Translations under genes and position numbers: made by a program
Notes under the pieces: model-generated
Seen by the model: the letters and a program-made list of their open reading frames with translations, nothing else
What the model was told of the DNA's origin: nothing
Databases searched by the model: none
DNA from: Leptotrichia sp. OH3620_COT-345
GTDB taxonomy: Bacteria; Fusobacteriota; Fusobacteriia; Fusobacteriales; Leptotrichiaceae
NCBI RefSeq assembly: GCF_003932895.1
Contig: NZ_RQYW01000002.1
Span: forward strand, 174,947 to 238,946
Direction: 5' to 3'
Length of the DNA: 64,000 nucleotides
In this document: positions 45,016 through 54,426 of the stretch, piece after piece
Layout of the letters: every line of letters starts with the position of its first letter
Position numbering within the stretch: position 1 is the first letter of the stretch

Positions 45016-45867
45016 ATGGAAAAGGGGACCTCGATAAGTATAGTGACAGCATTTTTCAATATAGGAAGAGGAGAAATAGGTGATAATTATCCTGATTATC
45101 TAAAAAGGACAACTGAAACCTACTTTGAATATTTTTTCAATTTGGCAAAACTTGACAATGAAATGATAATTTTTACTTCTAAAGAATATAAAGAAAAAGT
45201 TTTAGAAATAAGAAAAGGAAAACCGACAAAAGTAGTTGTTCTTGATTTTTATAAAAAATTTAGAAAACAGATAAAACTTGTAAAAAGTATTCAGGAAAGT
45301 CAAAAATTTAAAAGCGGAATAAATAAAGATATGATTAAAAACATAGAATACTGGTCTCCGGAATATACTGTTGTGACTAATTTAAAAATATTTTTTGTAA
45401 ATTATGCTATACGGAAAAATTTAGTAAACAGTAAAATTGTATCTTGGATAGATTTTGGTTATGTAAGAAATGAAGAAACTCTCGGAAATATAAAAAAGTG
45501 GGAATATCCGTTTGAAACTGATAAAGTTCATTTTTTTACATTAAGGAAAAAATTTTCATTGGAAAAAATAGAAGATGTATATGATGTTATATTTAATAAT
45601 AAAGTATTTATAATTGGAGGTGCCGCTGTAAGCGGAAAGGAAAATTGGAAAAATTTCTACAAACTTTTAAGAAAAGAACAGAATGAACTTTTAAAGTCTG
45701 ATATAATTGATGACGATCAGGGAATATATATGATGTGTCTTTTTAAATACAAAAAGTTTATAAAACTTCATTATTTAGGGAAAGACAGATGGTTTTTCCT
45801 TTTCAGAAAATATGATGTAACATCGAAAATAGGAATAATTGAAAGATTGAGAGATATAATAAAATAA
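45016..45867 (+). CDS. HtrL/YibB-family putative glycosyltransferase
   Basis: 283 residues matching the HtrL_YibB pattern: ISIVTAFFNIGRGEI at the N-terminus, NEMIIFTSKEY, KIVSWIDFGYVRNEETL (metal-site-like Asp) and IIDDDQGIYMMCLFKY. In E. coli and Campylobacter such genes lie in LPS core or protein-glycan loci. The activity is only predicted. It ends against a bidirectional terminator shared with the ligase gene. Confidence 0.8.
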   Translation: MEKGTSISIVTAFFNIGRGEIGDNYPDYLKRTTETYFEYFFNLAKLDNEMIIFTSKEYKEKVLEIRKGKPTKVVVLDFYKKFRKQIKLVKSIQESQKFKSGINKDMIKNIEYWSPEYTVVTNLKIFFVNYAIRKNLVNSKIVSWIDFGYVRNEETLGNIKKWEYPFETDKVHFFTLRKKFSLEKIEDVYDVIFNNKVFIIGGAAVSGKENWKNFYKLLRKEQNELLKSDIIDDDQGIYMMCLFKYKKFIKLHYLGKDRWFFLFRKYDVTSKIGIIERLRDIIK

Positions 45868-45872
45868 AAGAT

Positions 45873-45914
45873 TCTCGGAAAATAAGTAAAACTACTCATT
45901 TATCCGAGATTTTT
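45873..45914. terminator. Bidirectional terminator between HtrL-type and ligase genes
   Basis: TCTCGGA (45873-45879) pairs with TCCGAGA (45903-45909), and much of the interior also pairs (AATAAGTA with TACTCATT). T runs follow on the plus strand and, read in reverse, on the minus strand (CTTTTATTTT). It lies between converging genes. Confidence 0.82.
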
Positions 45915-45942
45915 AAAAAGTAATATTTATATTTTATTTAAT

Positions 45943-47196
45943 TTATTTTTTATCTGAAAAATCTTTAGATATAAAGTTAATAACAACCAGAATAATTACA
46001 AAAACAAAAATCATAGGCTTTTTATTGAGATTAAATTCTGTTATTCCCTGAATTAAATAAGCAAAATAAGAAGCTTTTAATCCTATTTCAAGTGCAGTGT
46101 AATGACTTAGGGAAATGTCCTGTATTTTATAATAATTAAATTTAAAAAGACGACTTGGAACTATCCAAAATAAGAAATAAATAAGAGACAATATTCCCAT
46201 TCCATAATTAGCAAGATAATGCAAATACATACTATGGGTATTTGTAATTCCTACTTCATCCAAACCGTAATTTTTAGCTATATAATCGATAACACCTTCT
46301 GATTTAAAATGATTTATGTTAAATTTTATTCTTTTTTCTGTACTCATTCCGAAAAAAGGACTTTTTTTGGAAGATGCAATTGCCGCTTCCCAGAACAGGA
46401 TACGTAAATTACTGGAAGGATCTTGTCTGTATTTTATTATATATTGAAGTCTTTGACTTATAGATTGAGGCAAAAGAAAATATCCTCCGAGACATAAAAA
46501 GAAAAATCCTAAAATATACCTTTTATTTTTTTTGTATAAAATATAAACAACAGTGGGAATAAGGCAAATATAAACCATCTTTGATCTGTTGACTATAATA
46601 ATAAATAAATTCAGTAAAGAAATGCATATTAAAAAACTTTTTATTATAAAATTTTTTCTTCTATCCTTATTTTTATAAAAAAATATAAATGAAAGTAAAA
46701 ATAAAAACAGAATACACATAATATTTGCAAAGTCTTGTGTCTGGATAGCAAAATAAACTCTCGGATATTCAAATCCGGAAGGATTTGCCCATTCATTATA
46801 GTTTTTTATAAAAATAATAAGGGTTATGATTAAAGATATTATTCCTCCGACAAGAAAAGAAATTAAAAAATACCATAATTTTTTTTCATTATCTATGAAA
46901 TAAACTAAAGGAAAAAATATTAACCAATAAAAATAATGTACAGTATCTACTCTTGAAAACAGCCCTCCGCTAAAAAGAGATATTACAAACGGAACAATTA
47001 CAAAAATTGATACTCCCAAAGATAATTTATTATCAGTCAATGCTTTTAAAGAATTTCTGTTTTTTTCAGAAAACATTGTTATTAAAAAAAGAGCCGAAAT
47101 AATATAACCGAGAGTCTGCTCTCCTTTGTAGGATAGAAATAAAGTCATAGGAAATAAAACTGACAGAATATATCCGAAATTATTTAATTTTTTCAT
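45943..47196 (-). CDS. O-antigen ligase (WaaL) family protein
   Basis: 417 residues with about 11 membrane helices and a large periplasmic loop. The Wzy_C/WaaL core is visible: FEYPRVYFAIQTQDFANIM, NRSKMVYICLIPTV, YIIKYRQDPSSNLRILFWEAAI, and the conserved histidine region NTHSMYLHYLANYGMGIL. WaaL joins undecaprenyl-linked O-antigen to lipid A-core on the periplasmic side. A Wzy polymerase is the alternative, but an ABC exporter in the window favours ligase. It is the only minus-strand gene of this cluster. Confidence 0.82.
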   Translation of the reverse strand: MKKLNNFGYILSVLFPMTLFLSYKGEQTLGYIISALFLITMFSEKNRNSLKALTDNKLSLGVSIFVIVPFVISLFSGGLFSRVDTVHYFYWLIFFPLVYFIDNEKKLWYFLISFLVGGIISLIITLIIFIKNYNEWANPSGFEYPRVYFAIQTQDFANIMCILFLFLLSFIFFYKNKDRRKNFIIKSFLICISLLNLFIIIVNRSKMVYICLIPTVVYILYKKNKRYILGFFFLCLGGYFLLPQSISQRLQYIIKYRQDPSSNLRILFWEAAIASSKKSPFFGMSTEKRIKFNINHFKSEGVIDYIAKNYGLDEVGITNTHSMYLHYLANYGMGILSLIYFLFWIVPSRLFKFNYYKIQDISLSHYTALEIGLKASYFAYLIQGITEFNLNKKPMIFVFVIILVVINFISKDFSDKK

Positions 47197-47252
47197 ATTT
47201 CTTCCTTTCTTTATAAAAATGATTATTTAATTTTATCATAGAACAGATATTT

Positions 47253-47280
47253 TTGGAATAATTTATTTTTATGATATAAT
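47253..47280 (+). promoter_or_regulatory. Promoter of the core glycosyltransferase operon
   Basis: TTGGAA (47253-47258), a 16-base spacer and TATAAT (47275-47280) lie about 50 bases before the GT2 at 47332. The same TTGGAA/TATAAT pair occurs before the GH16 gene. Confidence 0.65.
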
Positions 47281-47331
47281 ATCAAAAAAGGAAACAGAAA
47301 AATATGAAAAAGAAAAAAGGAAGTTTACAAA

Positions 47332-48291
47332 ATGTCGACTTTAGAATTAAGTATTGTCATACCTGTATATAATGTTGAAAAATATCTGGAAAAATGTTTA
47401 AGTTCTTTATGTGGAATGGAAATTTCCAATGAAATAATAATAGTAAATGACGGGACACAGGACAGTTCCCTTCAAATAGCTCAAAAATTTAAAGAAAATC
47501 ATAAAGAAGAAAATATAAAAATTATATCGCAGATAAACAGAGGATTAAGTGAGGCAAGGAATACCGGATTAAAAGCAGCCGTGGGGAAATATATTTCTTT
47601 TATAGACAGTGATGATTTTGTCGATACAGAAGCTTATAGTAGGTTTGTTAGTGAAGTTATAAAAGATGATGTGGATATAGGAATAGGAAGATATAAAAAA
47701 ATTTTGGAAAAAAGAGAAACAGGAAATGAAAACTTTCAATGTGTCACAGAAATAAGAAACTATAAAAGAGGAAAAATAAGGACGGGAAAAGAATATCTCC
47801 GTATAATGTATGAAAATGACATGCATGGACCTGAAGTATGGGATGACTTATTTAAAAGGGAATTTCTTATAGAAAATAATATATTTTTTAAAAAAGGAAG
47901 AATGCATGAAGATGAGATATTTACAGTTGAAAGTCTTATAAAAGCTTCAAAGGTGAAGTTTTACGGAATTTATTACTACAATTACTTACAAAGGGAGAAA
48001 AGCATAATGTCCACAAAATCTTCAAAAAACTATGAAGATATGGAGAAAAATATAAATGAAATTTATAATTTAATGTTAAGTGAAAAAGATGAAAAAATAA
48101 AAAAGGTATTAGAAGCAGAAATTCACAGATTATACAAAATTATAATAAAACATACTGAACATAAATATAAAAAAGAATGTTTGAGATTTAAAGAAAATTA
48201 TACTAAGTTTAGCTCTGTTTACAGAGAAGATAAAATAAGAAAACTAATTATCAGATTAAAAAAAAGTATAAAGAAAAAATTTAAACAGTAA
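47332..48291 (+). CDS. Family 2 glycosyltransferase, copy 1
   Basis: 319 residues: LSIVIPVYNVEKYLEKCLSS, IIIVNDGTQDSS, NRGLSEARNTGLKAAVGKYI, and the metal site FIDSDDFVD, then GRMHEDEIFTVESL as in capsule and LPS GT2 enzymes. The C-terminus is basic. The next gene is a clear paralogue, so this pair probably arose by duplication. It is first in a plus-strand run of seven glycan genes to 53205. Confidence 0.87.
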   Translation: MSTLELSIVIPVYNVEKYLEKCLSSLCGMEISNEIIIVNDGTQDSSLQIAQKFKENHKEENIKIISQINRGLSEARNTGLKAAVGKYISFIDSDDFVDTEAYSRFVSEVIKDDVDIGIGRYKKILEKRETGNENFQCVTEIRNYKRGKIRTGKEYLRIMYENDMHGPEVWDDLFKREFLIENNIFFKKGRMHEDEIFTVESLIKASKVKFYGIYYYNYLQREKSIMSTKSSKNYEDMEKNINEIYNLMLSEKDEKIKKVLEAEIHRLYKIIIKHTEHKYKKECLRFKENYTKFSSVYREDKIRKLIIRLKKSIKKKFKQ

Positions 48292-48313
48292 ATTTCAAAA
48301 AGGAGTTTCCAAA

Positions 48314-49321
48314 ATGAAATTAAGTATTATTATACCTGTGTACAATACTGAAAAATATATAGAACAGTGCATTAAAAGTGTATTAGCATTAAAAGGAATA
48401 GAAAAGGAAATAATAGTGATAAATGACGGTTCAACCGATAAATCTTTATGTATATTGGAAAAATACGAAAAGGAATATAAAGAAATAAGAGTAATATTAC
48501 AGGAGAATCAAGGAGCAAGTGCTGCCAGAAATGAAGGAATAAAGGCATCTGGAGGAGACTATATATATTTTTTAGATAGTGATGACTGGATAGAAAGCGA
48601 ATCTTTTGAAAAAGTAGTTAAAGATATTGAAAAAGAATATGAAAATAATCAGGAAATAGATATTGTAGTAGGAAAAGAGAGAGCTTACAGTGAATTTACA
48701 AAAACAGGAAGTCTTGATGAAAGAATACCCCGGGAATTAAAAGGAAAAGTAATATCGGGAAAAGAATATATGATAAGGTCTATAAATGATAAGTTCTGGA
48801 ATGTAAGGTTGCCTATATATTTGTATAGGAGAAAACTTATAACGGATAACGGTATACTCTTCCCTGAAGGAAGAAGATCAAATGAAGATGAAGTATTCTC
48901 CATAGATATATTCCGATATGGGAAAAAGTTGAAAATAGTTGATGAAATATTCGGCTATTACAGGGCGAGGGAAGGAAGTATAATGTCCGTTTTAAATATA
49001 AGACATGCTGAAGATATTTTCAGAAATGCCAAAGAACTTCTTGAAAAATATAAGAATGAAGAAGACTATGAAATGAAAAAAATAATATTTTATATGATAA
49101 AAAGATATTATAAAAGTTCTATGAAAAAATCCATTCAATGTGGAAGAAAAGACATTTTTGAAAAAATTTACAAGGAATTCAAAAAAGATTGCAAGAAATA
49201 TTTATTTAGGATAAAAGAAAAAAGTTATGAAAATATAGAACTTTATATAATTTACTATACGAAAGATATGATTTTTTCAATAAAGGAAAATTTAAAAAAA
49301 TATAGAAAAGGAAGAAAATGA
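48314..49321 (+). CDS. Family 2 glycosyltransferase, copy 2
   Basis: 335 residues, parallel to copy 1: LSIIIPVYNTEKYIEQCIKS, VINDGSTDKS, NQGASAARNEGIKASGGDYI, FLDSDDWIE, and GRRSNEDEVFSIDIFRYG. The C-terminal 60 residues are Lys-rich. AGGAG lies before the ATG. It probably adds a different or repeated residue of the core oligosaccharide. Confidence 0.87.
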   Translation: MKLSIIIPVYNTEKYIEQCIKSVLALKGIEKEIIVINDGSTDKSLCILEKYEKEYKEIRVILQENQGASAARNEGIKASGGDYIYFLDSDDWIESESFEKVVKDIEKEYENNQEIDIVVGKERAYSEFTKTGSLDERIPRELKGKVISGKEYMIRSINDKFWNVRLPIYLYRRKLITDNGILFPEGRRSNEDEVFSIDIFRYGKKLKIVDEIFGYYRAREGSIMSVLNIRHAEDIFRNAKELLEKYKNEEDYEMKKIIFYMIKRYYKSSMKKSIQCGRKDIFEKIYKEFKKDCKKYLFRIKEKSYENIELYIIYYTKDMIFSIKENLKKYRKGRK

Positions 49322-49337
49322 TAGAGAGGAAAGTATA

Positions 49338-50117
49338 ATGGATAAATTGCCAAAGAAACTTTACTATGTATGGGTAGGAAATAAACCTAAACCAGAAATT
49401 TTCCATAAATGCTTTAAGTCATGGCAGGAGAAACTACCCGAATATGAAATAATAGAGATTAATGAAAATAATTTTGATATGGAGTATCATTTGAAAAAAA
49501 ACAGATTTTTCAAAGAATGTTATGAAAAGGAGTTATGGGCATATGTTGCAGATTATATGAGAGCACATTATTTATATAAAAGAGGGGGAATATATCTTGA
49601 TATTGATATGGAAATTGTAAAGAATTTTTCAGAAATAATAGAAATTGAAGATATGGATTTTTTTGCAGGATTTGAAAGTGATGACGGAATAGGTATGGGT
49701 CTTTTCGGAGTTTCGGCAGAAAGTAGATTTTTAGAAGAATTAATAGACTTCTATGAAGACGAAATATGGAAAAGCCCTTTATTTACAATGCCTCAAATTA
49801 CAAAATATATACTTAAAAATAAATTTTTGTGTAATTTATCAAAAGATGAAGTAAGGGATCAGGAGAATGGAATATATGTGTATCCGAAAGAAAGTTTTTA
49901 TCCTTTTCTTCCCGGTGAAATATTTAAGAAAGAAATGCTCACTGAGAAAACTTATGCAATACATTGGTGGTATCATTCATGGAAAGGAAGCAGACCTTTT
50001 CTCTTTTTAAAAACAAAACATTTAAGAGGGATAAAAAAGTATATAAAAAAAATAGGAATATATTTTCAAATATTTAGAGATAATTTCAGAAATAAAAACA
50101 AAATAAATTTAAATTAA
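49338..50117 (+). CDS. Family 32 (OCH1-like) glycosyltransferase
   Basis: 259 residues: KLPKKLYYVWVGNKPKPEIF, ELWAYVADYMRAHYLYKRGG, IYLDIDMEIVKNF (the DxD sugar-binding site), and AIHWWYHSWKGSRPF. It is the Gly_transf_sug family common in capsule and LPS loci. The donor is probably a nucleotide hexose. It has a good AGAGGAAAG ribosome site. Confidence 0.88.
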   Translation: MDKLPKKLYYVWVGNKPKPEIFHKCFKSWQEKLPEYEIIEINENNFDMEYHLKKNRFFKECYEKELWAYVADYMRAHYLYKRGGIYLDIDMEIVKNFSEIIEIEDMDFFAGFESDDGIGMGLFGVSAESRFLEELIDFYEDEIWKSPLFTMPQITKYILKNKFLCNLSKDEVRDQENGIYVYPKESFYPFLPGEIFKKEMLTEKTYAIHWWYHSWKGSRPFLFLKTKHLRGIKKYIKKIGIYFQIFRDNFRNKNKINLN

Positions 50118-50128
50118 GGGGAAATCTG

Positions 50129-51691
50129 ATGAAACTGTCAGTAGGAATAATTACTTTTAATGAAGAAAACAGAATAGGTAAGACGCTCGATTCCATAAAA
50201 GAAATTGCAGATGAGATAATAATAGTGGATAGTGAAAGTAGTGACAGAACCGTTGAAATAGCTAAAGCTAAAGGAGCAAAAGTTTTTGTGGAAAAGTGGA
50301 AAGGCTATGGATCTCAAAAGAACTCAGTGTTGGAAAAATGTAAAGGAGAATGGATTCTACTAATAGATGCAGATGAAGTTATATCTCCTGCATTAAAAGA
50401 AAAAATCAGTGAAGTAATTCAAAAAAATAGTAAGACGGAAGCGGATGTATATAAGATAAAATTACGTAATATATGTTTTGGAAAAGAAATAAAGTACGGA
50501 GGCTGGGATGATTATGTAATAAGGCTCTGGAAAACGGGAAAAGTTAAAATAGACAGCAGGGAAGTTCATGAAAAATATGAAATTGAAAAAGGAAGTAAAG
50601 TAGAAAAAATCAATGAAATTATAGTACATTATACATATGATACCATTGAGCAGTTTCTTGAAAAATTAAACAGATACACGACACAGAGTGCTACACAATA
50701 CACAAAAGAAGAAAAAAAAGCGGGAATTTTAAAAATATATTTTAAAATGTTATTCAGATTTATAAGAATGTATATATTACAGTTAGGTTTTTTAGATGGC
50801 TATGAAGGATATTTACTTGCAAAGTACAGCTCAATATATACAATGACAAAATATACAAAGTTAAGAGAGAAGTATTTTAAAAATCTGGGAAGAAATATAT
50901 CCCTTATTATAACTACATATAATTGGCCTGAGGCTTTGGAAGTCTGTATAAACAGCGTTTTAAAACAAACGGTTATACCGAAGGAAATAATAATAGCTGA
51001 TGACGGTTCCGGAAAAGAAACGAAAGAGTTAATCGAAAAAATAAAAACTAGTAATCCGAATATAGAAATTATACATTCATGGCAGGAAGATGACGGATTC
51101 AGATTATCAATGTCAAGAAATAAAGCTATAAATAAAGCAACGGGAGAATATATAATAATAATAGATGGAGATTTATTCCTTGAAAGACATTTTATCCAGG
51201 ATCATATTGAAAATAAAGAAAAAGAAAGTTTTATTCAAGGTTCAAGGGTAATAATTTCTCAGGAAAAATCAAAAGAAATACTGAAAGGTAATTTACCACA
51301 ATTTCCATCAGTGCTGTTTCAGAACGGCTTTAAAAATAAAGCGAATATAATACGAAATAATTTACTTTCATTAATATTTTCAAAAAAGGATAAGAAGCTT
51401 TCAGGAATAAGAGGGTGTAATATGTCATTTTTTAAAGAAGATTTGGTAAAAGTAAACGGTTTTGAAGAAAAAATTCAAGGTTGGGGAAGAGAAGACAGCG
51501 AAATAGCCGTAAGACTTTTTAATATGGGAAAAAATAAGAAAAAGCTGAAATTTAAAGCTCTCAGTTATCATATATACCATAAAGAGAATGACAGAAGTAA
51601 TTTAAAAGAAAATGATAAATTCTTGGAAAAAGTAATTAAAGAGGGGAAAAAAACGGCAGAGAAAGGACTGGATAGTCATGAAAGAAGTTAG
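50129..51691 (+). CDS. Two-domain glycosyltransferase: WaaE-like GT2 fused to a second GT2
   Basis: 520 residues. Residues 1-250 are WaaE/KdtX-like: LSVGIITFNEENRIGKTLDS, IIVDSESSDRTVEIAK, WILLIDADEVIS, GGWDDYVIRLWKTGKV and VHEKYEIE. Residues about 255-520 are a second GT-A domain: NISLIITTYNWPEALEVCIN, IIADDGSGKET, EYIIIIDGDLFLERHF, then GIRGCNMSFFKEDLVKVNGF and EDSEIAVRLFNMG of the galactosyltransferase C-terminal type. Usually these are separate genes; here one frame could make two consecutive core linkages. It overlaps the next gene by 14 bases. Confidence 0.87.
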   Translation: MKLSVGIITFNEENRIGKTLDSIKEIADEIIIVDSESSDRTVEIAKAKGAKVFVEKWKGYGSQKNSVLEKCKGEWILLIDADEVISPALKEKISEVIQKNSKTEADVYKIKLRNICFGKEIKYGGWDDYVIRLWKTGKVKIDSREVHEKYEIEKGSKVEKINEIIVHYTYDTIEQFLEKLNRYTTQSATQYTKEEKKAGILKIYFKMLFRFIRMYILQLGFLDGYEGYLLAKYSSIYTMTKYTKLREKYFKNLGRNISLIITTYNWPEALEVCINSVLKQTVIPKEIIIADDGSGKETKELIEKIKTSNPNIEIIHSWQEDDGFRLSMSRNKAINKATGEYIIIIDGDLFLERHFIQDHIENKEKESFIQGSRVIISQEKSKEILKGNLPQFPSVLFQNGFKNKANIIRNNLLSLIFSKKDKKLSGIRGCNMSFFKEDLVKVNGFEEKIQGWGREDSEIAVRLFNMGKNKKKLKFKALSYHIYHKENDRSNLKENDKFLEKVIKEGKKTAEKGLDSHERS

Positions 51692-52409
51692 TTTAGTTAT
51701 AACAAGCTGTGGAAGATTTGATTTACTTGAAAAAACATTGGACAGTTTTTTTAAATATAATACTTATCCCATAAAAAAAGTAATAATAACGGAAGATAGT
51801 ACTGAAGGCAATAAATTGAGAAAATTGATTTCCAAATATAGAAATCGGAACTTTCATCTAATAGTGAATGAAAAAAGAGAAGGTCAGCTTAAATGTATAG
51901 ACAAAGCTTACAAGGAAGTAGATACCGAATATGTGTTTCATTGTGAAGATGACTGGGAATTTTTAAGAGAAGGATTTGTAGAAAAATCCATGGAAGTAAT
52001 AGAAGACAATCCTAAAATTGCTATTGTAGGGCTTAGACCGAGGGAAGACTGTACGCAGATACCTCTTCTGGATGAACCTTATTTTTCGCCAAGTGGAGAG
52101 AAATTTTTTGAAATAAAAGATCATGTATTTACATATAATCCTGGTCTTAGAAGAAAAGATGTGTGTGATTTATTTGGAAACCATGAAAAATTGGCGGGGA
52201 AATTATGGGAAGATGAGCTTTGTAAATTTTATAAGGATAAAGGATATCGAATGGTTTCTTTTGAAGAACGCTATGTAAATCATATAGGCTACAAAAGACA
52301 TGTACATTTCAGTAAAAGAGGAAGAAACAGTGTTTTCGATTTTAAAATAGACAGAATGATAAAAAAAATAAGATATATGATATTAAAATTATTTGGCAGG
52401 ATAAAATAA
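51678..52409 (+). CDS. GT2-like glycosyltransferase, tandem copy 1
   Basis: 243 residues: VSLVITSCGRFDLLEKTLDS, VIITEDSTEGNKL, EYVFHCEDDWEFL (DD metal motif), FTYNPGLRR, and the C-terminal HVHFSKRGRNSVFDFKIDRM. It starts inside the previous gene. It is nearly the same in plan as the next gene, so the two are tandem duplicates with different specificity or dosage. Donor unknown. Confidence 0.78.
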   Translation: MKEVSLVITSCGRFDLLEKTLDSFFKYNTYPIKKVIITEDSTEGNKLRKLISKYRNRNFHLIVNEKREGQLKCIDKAYKEVDTEYVFHCEDDWEFLREGFVEKSMEVIEDNPKIAIVGLRPREDCTQIPLLDEPYFSPSGEKFFEIKDHVFTYNPGLRRKDVCDLFGNHEKLAGKLWEDELCKFYKDKGYRMVSFEERYVNHIGYKRHVHFSKRGRNSVFDFKIDRMIKKIRYMILKLFGRIK

Positions 52410-52461
52410 AACTTAATAATATTTTTAGTAATTAAAAGTTACTAAGAAAGGATTAAAAGTT

Positions 52462-53205
52462 ATGAAGGATGTTACTCTGGTAATAACAAGTTGTGGAAGA
52501 TTTGATTTACTTGAAAAAACATTGAACAGTTTTTTTGAAAAAAATACTTACCCAATAAAAAAAATAATAATAACCGAGGATAGTACCGAAGGGAAAAAAC
52601 TGAAGAGATTGATTTCAAGATATGAAAATGAAAAATGCGGACCAAAATTTCATTTAATAATAAACCAAGTAAGGGAAGGTCAGTTAAAATCAATAGATAA
52701 AGCATATAAGGAAGTAAATACCGAATATATTTTTCACTGTGAAGATGACTGGATATTTTTAAAAGAAGGATTTATAGAAAAATCAATTTCTCTTCTTGAA
52801 GAAGATCCTAAGCTGCTTCTTATAGGACTTAGAGGAAAAGAAGATTTTAAAGAAAACTTTTTCAAGGAAAAAGATTATATTTCCCAAAACGGTACATCTT
52901 ATTATGAAGTAAAAGAAGAAATTTTTACTTATAATCCCAGTCTGAAGAGAAAAAAGGACAACGACTTATTTGGAGCTCACGAAAAATTAAAAGATGAGCT
53001 TTATGAAATGGCATTGTCTGAATTTTATAAAAAAAAGGGGTACAGAACGATATACTTTAAAGAAAAATATATCGAACATACCGGAGATAAAAGACACGTT
53101 CATTTCAGTAAAAGAGGGAAAAATAGTATTCTGGATTTTAAAATAGACAGAATGATAAAGAAAATAAGATATACGATACTGAAACTGTTCGGAAAAATAA
53201 AATAA
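52462..53205 (+). CDS. GT2-like glycosyltransferase, tandem copy 2
   Basis: 247 residues, parallel to copy 1: VTLVITSCGRFDLLEKTLNS, IIITEDSTEGKKL, EYIFHCEDDWIFL, FTYNPSLKR, and HVHFSKRGKNSILDFKIDRM. The ends are almost identical to copy 1, while the middle (about 125-190) is more divergent, as expected for changed acceptor choice. AGAAAGG lies before the start. Confidence 0.78.
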   Translation: MKDVTLVITSCGRFDLLEKTLNSFFEKNTYPIKKIIITEDSTEGKKLKRLISRYENEKCGPKFHLIINQVREGQLKSIDKAYKEVNTEYIFHCEDDWIFLKEGFIEKSISLLEEDPKLLLIGLRGKEDFKENFFKEKDYISQNGTSYYEVKEEIFTYNPSLKRKKDNDLFGAHEKLKDELYEMALSEFYKKKGYRTIYFKEKYIEHTGDKRHVHFSKRGKNSILDFKIDRMIKKIRYTILKLFGKIK

Positions 53206-53325
53206 GAGGACATTATATTGAATTTGTATAACCGTTATGAAAATATAGAATTAATAAAATAATATATATTTTAACTCGGTTTTAATTAAAAAATGAAAAA
53301 TGAAATATTCCAAAAAGGAGAAAAA

Positions 53326-54366
53326 ATGTATTTTTTATTTTTACTTTTTATATTAATAATAATTGTATATTATTTTTTCAGAAAAAGAAAATCTTGTATA
53401 TGTCTTATGTATCATAATGTTTTTCCCGAAGAATCTGAAGGAATAATATCAAGAGAACAGTTTGAAAAGCATATGGATTATGTAAAAAATATGAAAACAT
53501 ACAAGATGGAAGAGTTGGAAAAAATAAATTATACTCTTGATAAAAACAGTATACTTTTAACTTTTGATGACGGATATGAAAATAATTATACCGAAGCATT
53601 TCCTGTTTTAAAAAAATATAATTTAAAGGCGACAATATTTCTAAATACAAAGTATATAGGAAAAGACAAAGATTACTTAAACTGGGAACAAATAAAAGAG
53701 ATGTACAATAGTGGTCTTGTAGACTTTCAGATGCATACTCATTCTCATTATCCAATCATTAGAAAAACTGAAATAAAAGGTTTTTTTGGAAAAAATGAAA
53801 ATAATTTTGTAAAAAGGGAATACTTTTCAATTTTTAAAAAAGGCTTTTCAGAGATGGAAAAAGAGAAAATAAAAGATTTCAGAGATTTTGATTTTGAGGG
53901 ATTACCTGTGTTTAAAATAAGAAGTCGAATTGCAATGAGGGGATTAGAATTACAAAAAGATTTTATTGAAAAATATCGGGAAATAACGGATGCGGAAAAA
54001 TTTAAAAATATGTCTTTAAGTCAAAGAAAAAAGTTTTTAAACAGATTGTTTAAATCTCATAAAAGTAAATTTTTTAAAAAAGTTACAAATAAAGAGTTTA
54101 GTGAAAATACAGAATTTGAAATAAAAGAAAATAAAAGACAGATAGAAAAAAATTTAAGAAAAAAAGTTGAATATCTCGCATATCCATGGGGACATAAATA
54201 TGGAGGGAATGTTGCAGATTTAGAAAAATTGGGAGTAAAGGGTTTTATTATGACATCAGGGGGAAAAAACGGTCAGAAGATAAATTATAAAAAAATATTA
54301 CGTATAAATGGTGATAAAATAAGAGATTATGACTTATTTTTAAAAAAAATGAAAGAAAAATTTTAA
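53326..54366 (+). CDS. Membrane-anchored polysaccharide deacetylase (NodB-like)
   Basis: 346 residues from ATG 53326, chosen for AAAAAGGAG just before it over an ATG at 53293. One N-terminal helix (1-18) anchors a carbohydrate esterase 4 domain: CLMYHNVFP, LLTFDDGYENN (79-87), MHTHSHYP (metal His about 137 and 141), and VEYLAYPWGH. Between the His motif and LAYPWG there is a long Lys/Phe-rich insert of about 135 residues, larger than is common. It may de-acetylate a glycan of this cluster at the outer face of the inner membrane. Confidence 0.85.
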   Translation: MYFLFLLFILIIIVYYFFRKRKSCICLMYHNVFPEESEGIISREQFEKHMDYVKNMKTYKMEELEKINYTLDKNSILLTFDDGYENNYTEAFPVLKKYNLKATIFLNTKYIGKDKDYLNWEQIKEMYNSGLVDFQMHTHSHYPIIRKTEIKGFFGKNENNFVKREYFSIFKKGFSEMEKEKIKDFRDFDFEGLPVFKIRSRIAMRGLELQKDFIEKYREITDAEKFKNMSLSQRKKFLNRLFKSHKSKFFKKVTNKEFSENTEFEIKENKRQIEKNLRKKVEYLAYPWGHKYGGNVADLEKLGVKGFIMTSGGKNGQKINYKKILRINGDKIRDYDLFLKKMKEKF

Positions 54367-54426
54367 TTTAAAATAAATATGACAGATTAATTGAAATGCA
54401 GTTTTTAATTTTAAGAAAGGGTAAAA

